Assembly (NCBI GenBank): GCA_001770415.1
Contig: MEQX01000004.1
Location: forward strand, 34,523-98,522
Reading direction: 5' to 3'
Origin: Betaproteobacteria bacterium RIFCSPLOWO2_02_FULL_63_19
GTDB taxonomy: Bacteria > Pseudomonadota > Gammaproteobacteria > Burkholderiales > SG8-39
DNA: 64,000 nt
A model generated the notes under the pieces. The model ran no database searches. It was not told the origin of the DNA and worked only from the letters and a program-made list of their open reading frames with translations. Both the position numbers and the translations under genes were made by a program. Each line of letters begins with the position of its first letter. The stretch's first letter is position 1. Shown one piece after another: positions 50,451-59,513 of the stretch.

Positions 50451-51346
50451 GGTGAATTGTCCACGTGTATCTGCTGGAACGCGGTAATGCTTTCCCCGCT
50501 CGACGTGCCGTCGGTGAGCGTCAGCTTGATGTAGAGCAATCCGTTGCGCTGGGATACGCCGGCCGAATAGCCGATCTCGCAGGTAACGTTGGTCAACGCT
50601 ATCGCCGCGCTGCCTCCCGGGGCGGCCGTCGGCACGCCGGCGTTGAAACCGTAGTTCCGGTACCGCGTCATCGTGCCGGGTGTGCCCGGTATCCCGCCGG
50701 TCCGCGGACATTCGTAGGTCACCGCCTTGATCGAGCCAGGTACGACGTGAAAGCGGCTGCTCGGCGAGGGCAGCGGCGGCGAGGCGCTGGCGAACGGATT
50801 GGTCGCCAATGTAACGGCATTCCCGGCGATGCCGGTCACCTGCGCGCGGTTTCCGCCGGTGTAGGCGTCTGCCGGTGCGTAACCCGAACCGAGGTTGTAG
50901 ACGACGATGTAATCCCCGGCGGCGAGCGCGGGATTGTTCGGCATCGGACCCAGGACATCGAATGTGAGTTTGCTTATATCGGTGAAGTCGAGAAAGTAGA
51001 CGCCGGTGGAAGCATCGCCAGTGGAACCATCCGACACATCGCGATAACGCCCGCCGGCCGTGGCCAGGACAAATTCGACGTAGCTGTACGTCGCGTTGGT
51101 CGTGGTATCCACGCGCAGGCTGTTGGGCAGCGCCAGGCGCACCTCTCGCGCGAGCCGGCGCAACGTGACGTCAGCGGCATCGGTCAGGTCGCCCCGCCTT
51201 TGGGCGGCCAGATAACCCTCCACCGGCGTTCGAATGAATACCGCCACCACGGCGGCGATGATCCCGGTGATGACGATGACCATGATCGCTTCCACCAGCG
51301 TAAACCCGCGCTGCCCGAGACTGATTGAACTTCTCCGCGTGCTCAT
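50447..51346 (-). CDS. mshO: MSHA biogenesis protein MshO-like (minor pseudopilin)
   Basis: A 299-aa type IV pilin-like protein. The class III prepilin signal RGFTLVEAIMVIVITGI starts at residue 14, with Glu5 of the mature protein present (FTLVE). The C-terminal domain contains a disulphide-capable Cys pair (YECPRTGG; VTCEIGYS). Overlaps mshD and mshP by ATGA. Confidence 0.85.
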   Translation of the reverse strand: MSTRRSSISLGQRGFTLVEAIMVIVITGIIAAVVAVFIRTPVEGYLAAQRRGDLTDAADVTLRRLAREVRLALPNSLRVDTTTNATYSYVEFVLATAGGRYRDVSDGSTGDASTGVYFLDFTDISKLTFDVLGPMPNNPALAAGDYIVVYNLGSGYAPADAYTGGNRAQVTGIAGNAVTLATNPFASASPPLPSPSSRFHVVPGSIKAVTYECPRTGGIPGTPGTMTRYRNYGFNAGVPTAAPGGSAAIALTNVTCEIGYSAGVSQRNGLLYIKLTLTDGTSSGESITAFQQIHVDNSP

Positions 51347-51948
51347 GGCAAGTAATTGGGCGAATGGCGAGTGCGGTAACCCTCGAGCGTGATGCTGTCG
51401 CCGCCGCGGCTCACCGTCACCGCAATACGAAGCGCCTCCATGGTCGCGCCCGCGGAAGTGGAGACGATGTCGTTCAGGTTTTCGGCGGCGATCTGGATCG
51501 TCGCGCTGTATCCGGCCGGGGCCGCGTAGACACCGCTTATGTCAACTACCGGGCTCGCCAGCGCCAGCCCGCCGCCGACGTAGTAATCATTGACATTGTT
51601 GAAGGGATTGGCGGCGCTGGTGCGCGTCTGGCCGGCTTCAGCCGGCGAGACCAGCACGCCGAGCTCCTCGACATAGTTGGCCGTGCAACCCGCCGTGCCG
51701 CCGGCCGTGCTTGCGAGCGGATCTGTCGGATCGCAGTAAGTGAACGGCATCAGCGCGACCTCCTCGAGCAGTGCCTCGGCGATCGACAGCATGTTCTTGC
51801 GGATCATCGGATCGGCGCTGTCCTTGACGGTGGCGTTCAGCACGATGAGGATGCCGGCAATGCCGACGCTGACGACGACGATGAACATGATCAGCTCGAT
51901 GATCGTCAATCCGGCATGCCTGGGGTGCGGCCCGAGGCTAATGGACAT
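51343..51948 (-). CDS. mshD: MSHA pilin protein MshD-like
   Basis: A 201-aa pseudopilin. The prepilin motif reads AGLTIIELIMFIVVVSVGI, with Leu rather than Phe at +1 and Glu at +5. The globular part has a Cys pair (TYCDPTD; AGCTANY). Overlaps the mshC end by 11 bp and mshO by ATGA. Confidence 0.84.
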   Translation of the reverse strand: MSISLGPHPRHAGLTIIELIMFIVVVSVGIAGILIVLNATVKDSADPMIRKNMLSIAEALLEEVALMPFTYCDPTDPLASTAGGTAGCTANYVEELGVLVSPAEAGQTRTSAANPFNNVNDYYVGGGLALASPVVDISGVYAAPAGYSATIQIAAENLNDIVSTSAGATMEALRIAVTVSRGGDSITLEGYRTRHSPNYLP

Positions 51949-52459
51949 AGCCGGTCTCCGACTCCACCAAGATGTCCGGCTGCCCGGTGGACGAGAACGT
52001 CACGGCCCCAGACGCGCCGCCGCGCGCATCAAACTGAAACGATGCCGCGCTGGCAGTAAGCGTCACTCCGGACGGGGCGCAGATCTGATTACCGGAACCG
52101 CCGCAGCTTCCGTCAGGCGACGGCAAGGCCAGCGGACTCGCAAACGGGCAGACACCGCCGAAAGGGGTGGCCGTACTCTCGGGAACATTGGCATCGACGG
52201 AAAAGCTGACCACGTTTGCGGCAACGCCGACGCACACATAGCGCCGCTGCGCCACCGCCGCCTTGCGAGCGAACTGAAGGCCCGCCTTCAGCCGGTCATG
52301 ATAGGCGCGCTCGTCGAACCCGCTCTTGAAATCCATGCGCGATACGACGAATACCGCGAGAATGCCCATGATGATCATCGTCATCACCAGTTCCACCAGC
52401 GTAAAGCCCCGTGACCTTTGCCCGGTCGCGCCGCCAGGTTGCGCGAAGCGCAAGTTCAT
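51938..52459 (-). CDS. mshC: MSHA pilin protein MshC-like
   Basis: A 173-aa pseudopilin with the signal RGFTLVELVMTMIIMGILA at about residue 17 and a GspH-like domain containing Cys residues in VCVGVAANVV and GVCPFASP. Start at MNLRFAQPGG; the longer frame lacks similarity. First gene of the mshC-D-O-P-Q run, 95 bp after pgeF. Confidence 0.84.
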   Translation of the reverse strand: MNLRFAQPGGATGQRSRGFTLVELVMTMIIMGILAVFVVSRMDFKSGFDERAYHDRLKAGLQFARKAAVAQRRYVCVGVAANVVSFSVDANVPESTATPFGGVCPFASPLALPSPDGSCGGSGNQICAPSGVTLTASAASFQFDARGGASGAVTFSSTGQPDILVESETGYVH

Positions 52460-52554
52460 GCTCGGAACCTTTGGCCGGAAGACGAGATTCCGTACCGGCT
52501 TGCGCCCGCTTTTGAAGTCCGGCGGTTCGCTTCCAAACTTTCTCCGAGTCACGC

Positions 52555-53298
52555 TTATTCCATCCACACCAGACTTGCCATGCGTCCCGTCGCGCCGTCG
52601 CGACGAAATGAATAAAAGCGTTCCGGATCATTGTATGTGCAAAACGTCCCTCCATAGATTCGCCGGATTCCGAGCCGCTCCAGGCGTTGTCGCGCCAGCT
52701 TGTTCAGATCGGCAAGAAACTTGCCCGGTCCACGCGGAACAAAAGCGCTCGCGGCATCGGCGTCCGCTGTTACGAAGGCCTCGAACACGTCGGACCCGAC
52801 CTGATAGGCGCTGGCTCCGATCCCCGGACCGAGATAGGCGGTCAGCGATCCGCAGCCTATTCCCCCCTCACCCAGCACGCACACCACATTTTCGATGACT
52901 CCGGCAGCAAGACCGCGCCAGCCGGCGTGGGCGATGCCGACTGCCGAGCCATCGGCGTCCGCGAGTAGCACCGGAACGCAGTCGGCGGTAAGCACCGCGC
53001 ACACACGCCCCGAATGCCACGCGACGGCGGCGTCGGCCTCCTGGCCCACCGCCCCCGGTCCGGCCTCGATCACGCGTGAGCCGTGCACCTGCCGCAGCCA
53101 CACCGGATCGTCGGGCAGAAATTCCCTGAGTGCGTCGCGGTTCCGCGATACCGCAAGGGCTTCGTCACCAACGTGATCGCCGAAGTTCCACCCCGCGTAT
53201 GCGCCTGTGCTCGCCCCTCCGCTTCTTGTGGTGATCAATGCCCGCACCCGCTGCGACACCGGCCAGTCGGGTACTATCCAGCCTGGAGGAATGTTCAT
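52555..53298 (-). CDS. pgeF: peptidoglycan editing factor PgeF (laccase-domain, YfiH)
   Basis: A 247-aa DUF152 protein. The metal/active-site residues are His in LRQVHGSRV, Cys in LTADCVPVLLAD and His in GIAHAGWRGL. The family acts as a cytoplasmic amidase correcting UDP-MurNAc precursors with a wrong first amino acid, with reported purine-nucleoside activities. Overlaps the rluD stop (ATGA), as is common for this pair. Confidence 0.93.
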   Translation of the reverse strand: MNIPPGWIVPDWPVSQRVRALITTRSGGASTGAYAGWNFGDHVGDEALAVSRNRDALREFLPDDPVWLRQVHGSRVIEAGPGAVGQEADAAVAWHSGRVCAVLTADCVPVLLADADGSAVGIAHAGWRGLAAGVIENVVCVLGEGGIGCGSLTAYLGPGIGASAYQVGSDVFEAFVTADADAASAFVPRGPGKFLADLNKLARQRLERLGIRRIYGGTFCTYNDPERFYSFRRDGATGRMASLVWME

Positions 53299-54248
53299 CG
53301 CAGCGCCGACAAGAGTTCCTGCATGTCAGCAGGCACGGGCGATTCGAACTGCATCGATTTGCGGCTCGTCGGGTGCACGAACCCCAGTCGCCATGCATGC
53401 AGCGCCTGCCTTGCAAACGAATCGACGAGCGGATTGCCGAGCGGCTTCCGTGGTGACCGATAGACCGGATCTCCGATCAGAGGATGGCCTATGGACTGCA
53501 TGTGGACCCGGATCTGGTGCGTGCGGCCCGTGGCAAGGCTGCACTCGAGCAGTGTCACCTGGTCAAACTGCCGCCGCACCCGGTAATGCGTGATCGCAGA
53601 CTTGCCGCGGCCACTGACCGCCATGCGCGTACGCGTTCGGGCGTCGCGTCCGATCGGTTCTTCTATCGTACCTGCGCGTAGACCGCGGAACGCGCCAAAC
53701 ACGAGTGCGAGATAGTCACGCTTCACGCTGCGAGCCTGCAACTGACGTACCAGATCGGTCTGCGCTTCGAGGCTCCTCGCGACGACCAGCAGACCGCTGG
53801 TCTGCTTGTCCAACCGATGCACGATCCCGGCCCTCGGTATGCCGGCAAGTTCGGGGGCATGATGCAGCAGCGCGTTTAGCATCGTGCCGTTCAAGTTTCC
53901 GCTTCCGGGATGCACGACCAGACCGGCAGGCTTGTCGACCACGATAACCGAATCATCCTCGTACAGAACGGGCAGCTCGATACTTTCGGCCCGGTGAGCC
54001 AGTTCTGCCGGGCCGGGCTGGCGTACAAGTGTCACCTCCTCGCCGCCTCGGATCCGCTGCTTCGGCCTGGCTGCGACGGAGTCGACTCGGATATATCCAT
54101 CGCGCAACCACGCCTGCAGCCGGCTGCGCGAATGCTCCGGAAACATGCGCACCAGCGCTTGATCCAGCCGCAGACCGGCCAGTTCCCCGGGCACCGTACA
54201 CACCGCTTCGGCGCCATCCGGCGCGCTATAATGCTGTCCGATAACCAC
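53295..54248 (-). CDS. rluD: 23S rRNA pseudouridine(1911/1915/1917) synthase RluD
   Basis: A 317-aa pseudouridine synthase. An N-terminal S4 domain (LRLDQALVRMFPEHSRSRLQ) precedes the catalytic domain with GIVHRLDKQTSGLLVVA, where Asp of HRLD is the nucleophile. GRTHQIRVHM is also present. GTG is used as start because it is the first plausible codon upstream of the S4 domain and does not enter the divergent bamD. Confidence 0.95.
   Translation of the reverse strand: MVIGQHYSAPDGAEAVCTVPGELAGLRLDQALVRMFPEHSRSRLQAWLRDGYIRVDSVAARPKQRIRGGEEVTLVRQPGPAELAHRAESIELPVLYEDDSVIVVDKPAGLVVHPGSGNLNGTMLNALLHHAPELAGIPRAGIVHRLDKQTSGLLVVARSLEAQTDLVRQLQARSVKRDYLALVFGAFRGLRAGTIEEPIGRDARTRTRMAVSGRGKSAITHYRVRRQFDQVTLLECSLATGRTHQIRVHMQSIGHPLIGDPVYRSPRKPLGNPLVDSFARQALHAWRLGFVHPTSRKSMQFESPVPADMQELLSALR
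54227..54232 (+). promoter_or_regulatory. putative -10 element of the bamD promoter
   Basis: A perfect TATAAT lies 35 bp upstream of the bamD ATG on the plus strand, inside the 5' end of the divergent rluD. The -35 (around GCTTCG) is poor. Confidence 0.45.
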
Positions 54249-54267
54249 TTCCCTTGTGTATCCGCAG

Positions 54268-55077
54268 ATGAAACGTCGCCTGGGCAATCTGGCCGCTTTG
54301 GCCGCAATGGTACTGCCGTTGTTTCTATTGTCCGCCTGCGGCCTGTTCCCGGACAAGGGCGACCCCACGAAGGATTGGTCGGCCAAGCGCCTGTATGACG
54401 AAGCGAAGGACGAACTGACCTCGGGCAACTTCGAGCAAGCGATCAAGCACTACGAAACCCTGGAATCGCGCTATCCCTACGGCGCGTACTCGCAGCAGGC
54501 TCAGATCGAGAGCGCCTACGCGTATTACAAGCAGGGCGAATCGGTCTCGGCGGTCGCGGCGATCGATCGCTTTCTGAAGCTGCACCCGAATCATCCCAAC
54601 GCCGATTACGCCTATTACTTGAAGGGCCTGGTGCATTTCAACGAGGACCACGGACTGTTCGCGAAACTCTCGGGGCAGGACCTGACCGAGCGCGACCCGA
54701 AAGCCGCCAGGGATTCCTTCGACGCGTTCAAGGAACTGGTGAGGCGCTTCCCGGAGAGCAAATACGTTCCGGACGCCTTGGCGCGGATGAAATATCTGGT
54801 CAATGCGCTTGCATCGAGCGAAGTGCATGTCGCCCAGTGGTATATGAAACTCGGCGCCTATGTTGCGGCGGTCAACCGGGCCCAGTACGCACTGCAGAAT
54901 TACCCGGAAGCGCCGGCCACCGAGGAAGCGCTGTTCCTGATGGTCAAAGCCTATGACGCACTGGGCATGACCAAACTGCGCGACGACGCCGAGCGCGTGA
55001 TGCGCAGGAATTTTCCGAAGAGCGCCTATTTCGCAGGGATCGGCGGTGATAAGACGCCGTGGTGGAAATTCTGGTGA
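54268..55077 (+). CDS. bamD: outer membrane assembly lipoprotein BamD
   Basis: A 269-aa TPR lipoprotein of the BAM complex. A lipoprotein signal ends in FLLSACGLF (Cys23). TPR-like helices follow, beginning WSAKRLYDEAKDELTSGNFEQAI and RYPYGAYSQQAQIESAYAYYK. The start gives a compact signal peptide; a GTG four codons upstream is an alternative. Confidence 0.96.
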   Translation: MKRRLGNLAALAAMVLPLFLLSACGLFPDKGDPTKDWSAKRLYDEAKDELTSGNFEQAIKHYETLESRYPYGAYSQQAQIESAYAYYKQGESVSAVAAIDRFLKLHPNHPNADYAYYLKGLVHFNEDHGLFAKLSGQDLTERDPKAARDSFDAFKELVRRFPESKYVPDALARMKYLVNALASSEVHVAQWYMKLGAYVAAVNRAQYALQNYPEAPATEEALFLMVKAYDALGMTKLRDDAERVMRRNFPKSAYFAGIGGDKTPWWKFW

Positions 55078-55355
55078 GTGCGATTCGAGGCTGAGAAATT
55101 CGGTCTTGCGCAGGTCCCGGCATGCTGCCCGCCCGCTATCGGGAACCTGAAACGGCGCCGCGTGTAAAGCACCCCTTTCGTCGGCGCCCGACGAGATGAA
55201 ACCGGGCACCGGGAGGAGGATCTGGCCCAACTCAATAGCATCCTGCCGGAAGGACCGGTATGGATCAGAAAGCGGTCGGAAATGGTCTATACCCAGCGCG
55301 GACGCTTCGGCCAGCAGCGAAAGTACATGGGCGCGAGATTGAGCGTCCACCCCTC
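55078..55355. other. non-coding or degenerate sequence between bamD and the IS element
   Basis: 278 bp without a recognisable gene. The minus strand stays open across it (a segment reading DAQSRAHVLSLLAEASALGI), and short plus-strand frames exist, but none resembles a known family. It may be the remains of a gene disrupted by the insertion. The first 118 bp inside the element (55376-55493) are likewise non-coding. Confidence 0.45.
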
Positions 55356-55375
55356 GGCGATTCTGTTGAAAAACT
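55356..55375 (+). repeat. IS terminal inverted repeat, left
   Basis: GGCGATTCTGTTGAAAAACT, a perfect reverse-complement match to 56952-56971; pairing stops on both sides of the 20 bp. Confidence 0.9.
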
Positions 55376-55493
55376 CGATGTCGTGCCCGACAGGATGTTG
55401 TCTTGGAAGATTTTGTAGCGTGGAGATCGCCCCTTTGTCGGGGTTCTGCTTGGGCTTAATGCCCAGGTTGTTCGTTAATCGGTAGATTTTGCC

Positions 55494-56882
55494 TCAGGCG
55501 GGCGCGCCTATCCTGTGAATTGGTGGTCCCTGGGCGACCATCTTGGCCAGACGCCGCAGATTTTGTACGGCAGCGGCGAGGGTAAATTCATCACTGGCGC
55601 CGCTCAGTCCGCGTAACCGAAGGCGATCAAGCTTGAGGATGGATTTGAGGTGCGCAAAGAGCATTTCGACCTTCTTACGTTCGCAGCGCGAACGTTCATA
55701 TTCCGGGGTCGTGGCAATGTGTCGAGCCACATCGCGGGCAGCTTCATGGATACTGCGGACAATTTTGCGAAACGTGGTATTAGGGCAGCACTGCACTTTC
55801 ATTGGGCATGCTGCGCAATCGCGCTGACTGGAACGATAGACAATGGTATCGGCCTTGGTGACGTGGGTGCGCAAATTCTTGAACGCACGCCATTCGCGCC
55901 GGAGTGCGTTGCCCGCTGGACAGCGGTATTCATCGGCCCCTTCATTCCATTGGAAGTCCTCACGCTGAAAGGTGCCGTCGTTGCGTTCCGTCTTGTCCAT
56001 GACTGGCACATGAGGCTCGATGCCCTTCTCCTCAACCATCCAGCCCAGCATCGGCGCAGTTCCATAGGCCGTATCTGCGATGAGACGTTCGGGCTTGAGA
56101 TCGAAGCGATCCTCGACACGCTCGACCATCACCTTCGTGGATTCGATCTCAGCCGTGCGGTGAGCCGGCGTGGCCTCGACATCGAGAATTACCCCATGAG
56201 TGGTATCGATTAAATAGTTGGTCGAATAGGCGAAGAAGGCGACTCCTCCTTTGGCAGCTGTCCAACGTGCGTGCGGGTCGCTGAGCGAGACCTTGCGCGA
56301 CGGTGTCGCGCCAAGATCACCAGCATCGAGGGCCGCCAGATACTCGCGCATCGCACGCGTGTTGATTTCGGGACTGTCCCAATCGCAATGTTCACCTGGC
56401 GCGACGCTGTGCTGGTGGCTTGCGTTGGCCGCCACCAGACTGGCGTCCACCGCAAAACCTTCTCCCTTTACCAAGCCCGCGGCCATGCAGCGACGGACGA
56501 CCTCGTCAAACAGCCATCGAAACACGCCACTCTCACGAAATCGTCCATGCCGATTCTTGGAGAAGGTGGAATGGTCCGGCACGGCATCCTCTAGGCCAAG
56601 ACGACAGAACCAGCGATAAGCAAGGTTCAGATGCACTTCCTCGCACAGGCGGCGTTCCGAGCGAATGCCGTAGCTGTAGCCGATGATCAGCATCCGGATC
56701 ATCAACTCCGGATCAATCGAGGGCCGGCCCGTGTGGCTGTAATACTCGGTCAAGTGCTGATGCAGCTCGCTTAGATCGAGGCATTGGTCGATCCTGCGCA
56801 GGAGATGCTCCGCTGGAACGTGATCATCGAGATTGAACGAATAAAACAATCGATCCTGTCCGCTTACCTGCCGTCCCATCAT
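55494..56882 (-). CDS. IS1182-family transposase
   Basis: A 462-aa DDE transposase. An N-terminal DUF772-type domain (SGQDRLFYSFNLDDHVPAEH; GRPSIDPELMIRMLIIGYSY) is followed by the catalytic core with candidate Asp in FAVDASLVAANASH, Asp in LIADTAYGTAPM, and Glu in CERKKVEMLFAHLK. A Cys-rich segment (CAACPMKVQCCP) lies between, as is usual in the family. The ATG giving MMGRQVSG is preferred, with GGAG nine bases upstream; TTG/GTG codons six and five residues earlier are alternatives. No frameshift. Confidence 0.92.
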   Translation of the reverse strand: MMGRQVSGQDRLFYSFNLDDHVPAEHLLRRIDQCLDLSELHQHLTEYYSHTGRPSIDPELMIRMLIIGYSYGIRSERRLCEEVHLNLAYRWFCRLGLEDAVPDHSTFSKNRHGRFRESGVFRWLFDEVVRRCMAAGLVKGEGFAVDASLVAANASHQHSVAPGEHCDWDSPEINTRAMREYLAALDAGDLGATPSRKVSLSDPHARWTAAKGGVAFFAYSTNYLIDTTHGVILDVEATPAHRTAEIESTKVMVERVEDRFDLKPERLIADTAYGTAPMLGWMVEEKGIEPHVPVMDKTERNDGTFQREDFQWNEGADEYRCPAGNALRREWRAFKNLRTHVTKADTIVYRSSQRDCAACPMKVQCCPNTTFRKIVRSIHEAARDVARHIATTPEYERSRCERKKVEMLFAHLKSILKLDRLRLRGLSGASDEFTLAAAVQNLRRLAKMVAQGPPIHRIGAPA

Positions 56883-56951
56883 CTTGAAGCGCTCCACCAA
56901 TGCACTGCAAGATCAGACACTTCGCAGAATCAAAAATTCGATAATCAAAAA

Positions 56952-56971
56952 AGTTTTTCAACAGAATCGCC
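56952..56971 (-). repeat. IS terminal inverted repeat, right
   Basis: Reverse complement of the left repeat. Its outer end is followed by a near-mirror copy of the terminal nine bases (GGCGATTCT at 56977-56985), making a 10-bp stem with a CGG loop across the junction (56963-56985). Confidence 0.9.
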
Positions 56972-56972
56972 A

Positions 56973-57155
56973 CGGTGGCGATTCTCAAGGATCGCCACCC
57001 CGAAGCGCGTCTGCCTGGGCAATATTCTTGGCCCTTCCATCGGCGGCTTGATCGCCCACGCGGCGGAACTCGGCGGCGTGTTCGTCGTGGGTTCGCTGGG
57101 ATCGACGCTGTTATTCTTCGTGGTGATTTCGCTCGCGCGAAGGCTGAAGGAATGA
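56973..57155 (+). pseudogene. 3' remnant of an integral membrane protein gene (MFS-like)
   Basis: An open frame running out of the IS right end encodes about 50 residues with two hydrophobic segments (GNILGPSIGGLIAHAAELGG; VGSLGSTLLFFVVISLARRL) and a charged end before TGA. The pattern resembles the last two helices of a major facilitator transporter. No matching 5' part is seen on the other side of the element, so the upstream portion is missing or rearranged. The assignment to MFS is tentative. Confidence 0.45.
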
Positions 57156-57283
57156 AGATTAGGGTCCGAACGGGAAACGCGAGCGCTGACACCCGACATG
57201 ATGGTGATTAGCGAGCTTGGAGGTCGCTGCCGGATCAAGCCCTGATTGGCTTCCCGCTCCACGCGGCAGCCAAACCTCGTATG

Positions 57284-59275
57284 TCAGCGCCTGACCCGGA
57301 AGAACGCTAGTACGTCCTCAAGCTCACGCGTCAGCCGCATAGGCGGCAGACTGGGAATGATGCGCCGCCCGTAGGCCTTGGAAAACAGGCGTCGGTCGCA
57401 GATCATCAGAACACCGCGGTCGTCCTCATCGCGGATGAGTCTTCCGGCCCCCTGCTTGAGCGCGATCACCGCCTGGGGAAGCTGGTACACCATGAACGGA
57501 TTTCGGCCGCTCTTGTCGATCTGCTCGAGACGCGCCTGCAAGACGGGATCATCGGGCGGCGCAAACGGCAGCTTGTCGATCACCACCAGCGATAGCGCTT
57601 CACCGCGAACGTCCACCCCTTCCCAGAAGCTCGCCGAGGCAACAAGGACGGCATTGCCAAGCCGGCGAAAGCGGGCAAGAATTTCCGAGCGCGAACCCTC
57701 GCCCTGCTGGAGCAGCGGATAGGTCAATTGATCGCGCGCAAACGCTTCGCGCAGAAGTTCATAGGCCAAACGCATTCCGCGCAGTGTGGTGAACAACAGG
57801 AACGCACCTCCGCCGCCCGCGCGAATTACGGGCAGGGCACGCTCGACGACGGCGCGCGTATGCTCGGGACTGTTTGGCTCGGCGAGATCTCGCGGAACGT
57901 ACAACAGCGCCTGCCGCGCATAATCGAACGGGCTGTCCCAGCAACGCGTGCGCGCCTCAGCGAGTCCCAGTTCGCCGCAGTAGAGTGAGAAATCGCCGCT
58001 CACCGCCAGTGTGGCCGAGGTAAAGATCCACGCCCGCGGTCGTCCGTCCAGCTCCTTTCGGAAGACCTCCGCGACCGAGAGCGGCGTTGCATGCAACTGC
58101 AACGCATGACTGTAGACCTCGGCCCAGCGTACGAGTTCGCCGCCGTTCTTTGCGCTGCGCTCCATGCCTTCCTCGCGCCAGCGTGACAGGCGCGCGCCCA
58201 GGTCATCCGCGCGCCAGGCCAGCCGCTCAAGTTCCTCGCTCCGCTCGGCGAGGGCTTCGAGCGCAAGCTTGGACTCGGCAAGGCAGCTGCCGATCGACGT
58301 CAACGCCGACTGAAAATCGGCGCGGGAACGCAGCGCCCGTGCGGCGATGCGCGCGTTGCTCTCGCTCACGCAAAGCCGCAGGTCGCGGGCTGCTCGCTCC
58401 AGCCGTGGCGCCAGCGCGGACAGCGCCGGAACATCGCGCGCCGTGGTGGCGGCCTCGATCTGCATGTCGCGCGCGAGTTCGATCAACTGCCCTGTCGAGA
58501 GGCTCTCACCGAAGAACAGCGTGGCTGTCTGCGGCAACTGATGGGCTTCGTCGAAGACCACCGTGTTGCATGCCGGCAGCAGTTCGGCCATGCCCTCATC
58601 CTTCAGCACCAGGTCAGCCAGAAACAGGTGATGATTGACCACCACAACGTCAGCGGTGAGCGCCTCGCGCCGGGCAGCCATTACGAAGCACTCGTCGTAT
58701 CTCGAACACTTGGAACCGAGGCAGTTTTCGCGCGTCGAGGTCGCATACGCCCAGGCCGGGGCATCCTCGGGAACATCCGCGAGTTCGCTTCTGTCGCCGC
58801 GCGCGCTGGAGCGCGCAAAGTGCTTGATGCGCTGAAGGTGCACGGCATCGTCGCGCGAGCCGAGACGCGCTTCTCCGAGGTTGCGTTCCAGGTGATGATG
58901 ACAGACGTAGTTCGCCCGGCCCTTGAGCAAGGCTGTCGTCAGAGAGATCTTTAGCGCTTCGCGCACCAGCGGCAGGTCGCGCTGGAAAAGCTGGTCCTGC
59001 AGCGTCTTGGTCCCGGAGGAAATAATGATCTTGCCGCCCGACAAGAGCGCCGGGATCAAGTACGCGAAGGTCTTGCCCGTCCCGGTGCCCGCCTCGCAGA
59101 CGAGCGTCGCGCAATCGCGGATGGCACGGGCGACCTCCCCCGCCATTTCAATCTGCTGCGTGCGAACGCGATAACCGTGGATATGTCTGGCCAGAGCACC
59201 CGCCGGGCCGAACACGTCGGCGAACTCCGGGTCGGGTCGCGTGCTCACCCTTGTGACCCCGCGTCGCTGCTGCAT
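57284..59275 (-). CDS. ATP-dependent helicase, YoaA/DinG (XPD-like) family
   Basis: A 663-aa superfamily 2 helicase closest in layout to YoaA. Walker A EAGTGTGKT is near residues 60-68 and the DEAH box (VFDEAHQLP) near 240. Four cysteines (ANYVC; ENCLGSKC; YDEC) match the XPD-type 4Fe-4S cluster, and the motif VI region reads KQGAGRLIRDEDDRG. A role in repair or replication-fork processing follows from the family. The start is uncertain: ATG is used, with a GTG ten codons further in and open frame 59 codons upstream. Confidence 0.88.
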   Translation of the reverse strand: MQQRRGVTRVSTRPDPEFADVFGPAGALARHIHGYRVRTQQIEMAGEVARAIRDCATLVCEAGTGTGKTFAYLIPALLSGGKIIISSGTKTLQDQLFQRDLPLVREALKISLTTALLKGRANYVCHHHLERNLGEARLGSRDDAVHLQRIKHFARSSARGDRSELADVPEDAPAWAYATSTRENCLGSKCSRYDECFVMAARREALTADVVVVNHHLFLADLVLKDEGMAELLPACNTVVFDEAHQLPQTATLFFGESLSTGQLIELARDMQIEAATTARDVPALSALAPRLERAARDLRLCVSESNARIAARALRSRADFQSALTSIGSCLAESKLALEALAERSEELERLAWRADDLGARLSRWREEGMERSAKNGGELVRWAEVYSHALQLHATPLSVAEVFRKELDGRPRAWIFTSATLAVSGDFSLYCGELGLAEARTRCWDSPFDYARQALLYVPRDLAEPNSPEHTRAVVERALPVIRAGGGGAFLLFTTLRGMRLAYELLREAFARDQLTYPLLQQGEGSRSEILARFRRLGNAVLVASASFWEGVDVRGEALSLVVIDKLPFAPPDDPVLQARLEQIDKSGRNPFMVYQLPQAVIALKQGAGRLIRDEDDRGVLMICDRRLFSKAYGRRIIPSLPPMRLTRELEDVLAFFRVRR

Positions 59276-59513
59276 GGCGTATTCAACCGCTTCGACCTTC
59301 ACGCAGATCCGCCGAACATCGGCAGCAGACCGGCGAAGACGCCAGTCCAGTTCATCGCTCGCGTACACGGCATCGACGTCTTCCCAATCCCGTTTGAAAT
59401 CCGGCACCTGGACCGAATAACGGGTCTCGCCCCGATCGGTCGACGGCAACAAACCCCTCCCCCCGTCGCCCTGTCTCCTTTACTTTTGCCGAGCATTCTT
59501 CTAAATTACTTGA

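Larger units (their letters stand above)
55356..56971 (-). mobile_element. IS1182-family insertion sequence, 1616 bp
   Basis: Bounded by perfect 20-bp inverted repeats GGCGATTCTGTTGAAAAACT at 55356-55375 and its reverse complement at 56952-56971. It contains a single full-length transposase gene on the minus strand. No target-site duplication is evident from the two flanks. The transposase is intact, so the element may be active. Confidence 0.88.

Noticed and set aside
54325..55350. 341-codon minus-strand frame across bamD and the following intergenic DNA
   Set aside because: Most of it is antisense to bamD. Its first part (55078-55350) has no recognisable family, so it is noted only as possible degenerate sequence.
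55282..55485. 67-codon plus-strand ORF spanning the IS left end
   Set aside because: It crosses the terminal repeat and has no similarity or good start signal.
56784..56972. Upstream part of the plus-strand frame leading into the transporter remnant
   Set aside because: It is antisense to the transposase start and the IS end; only the portion outside the element has membrane-protein character.
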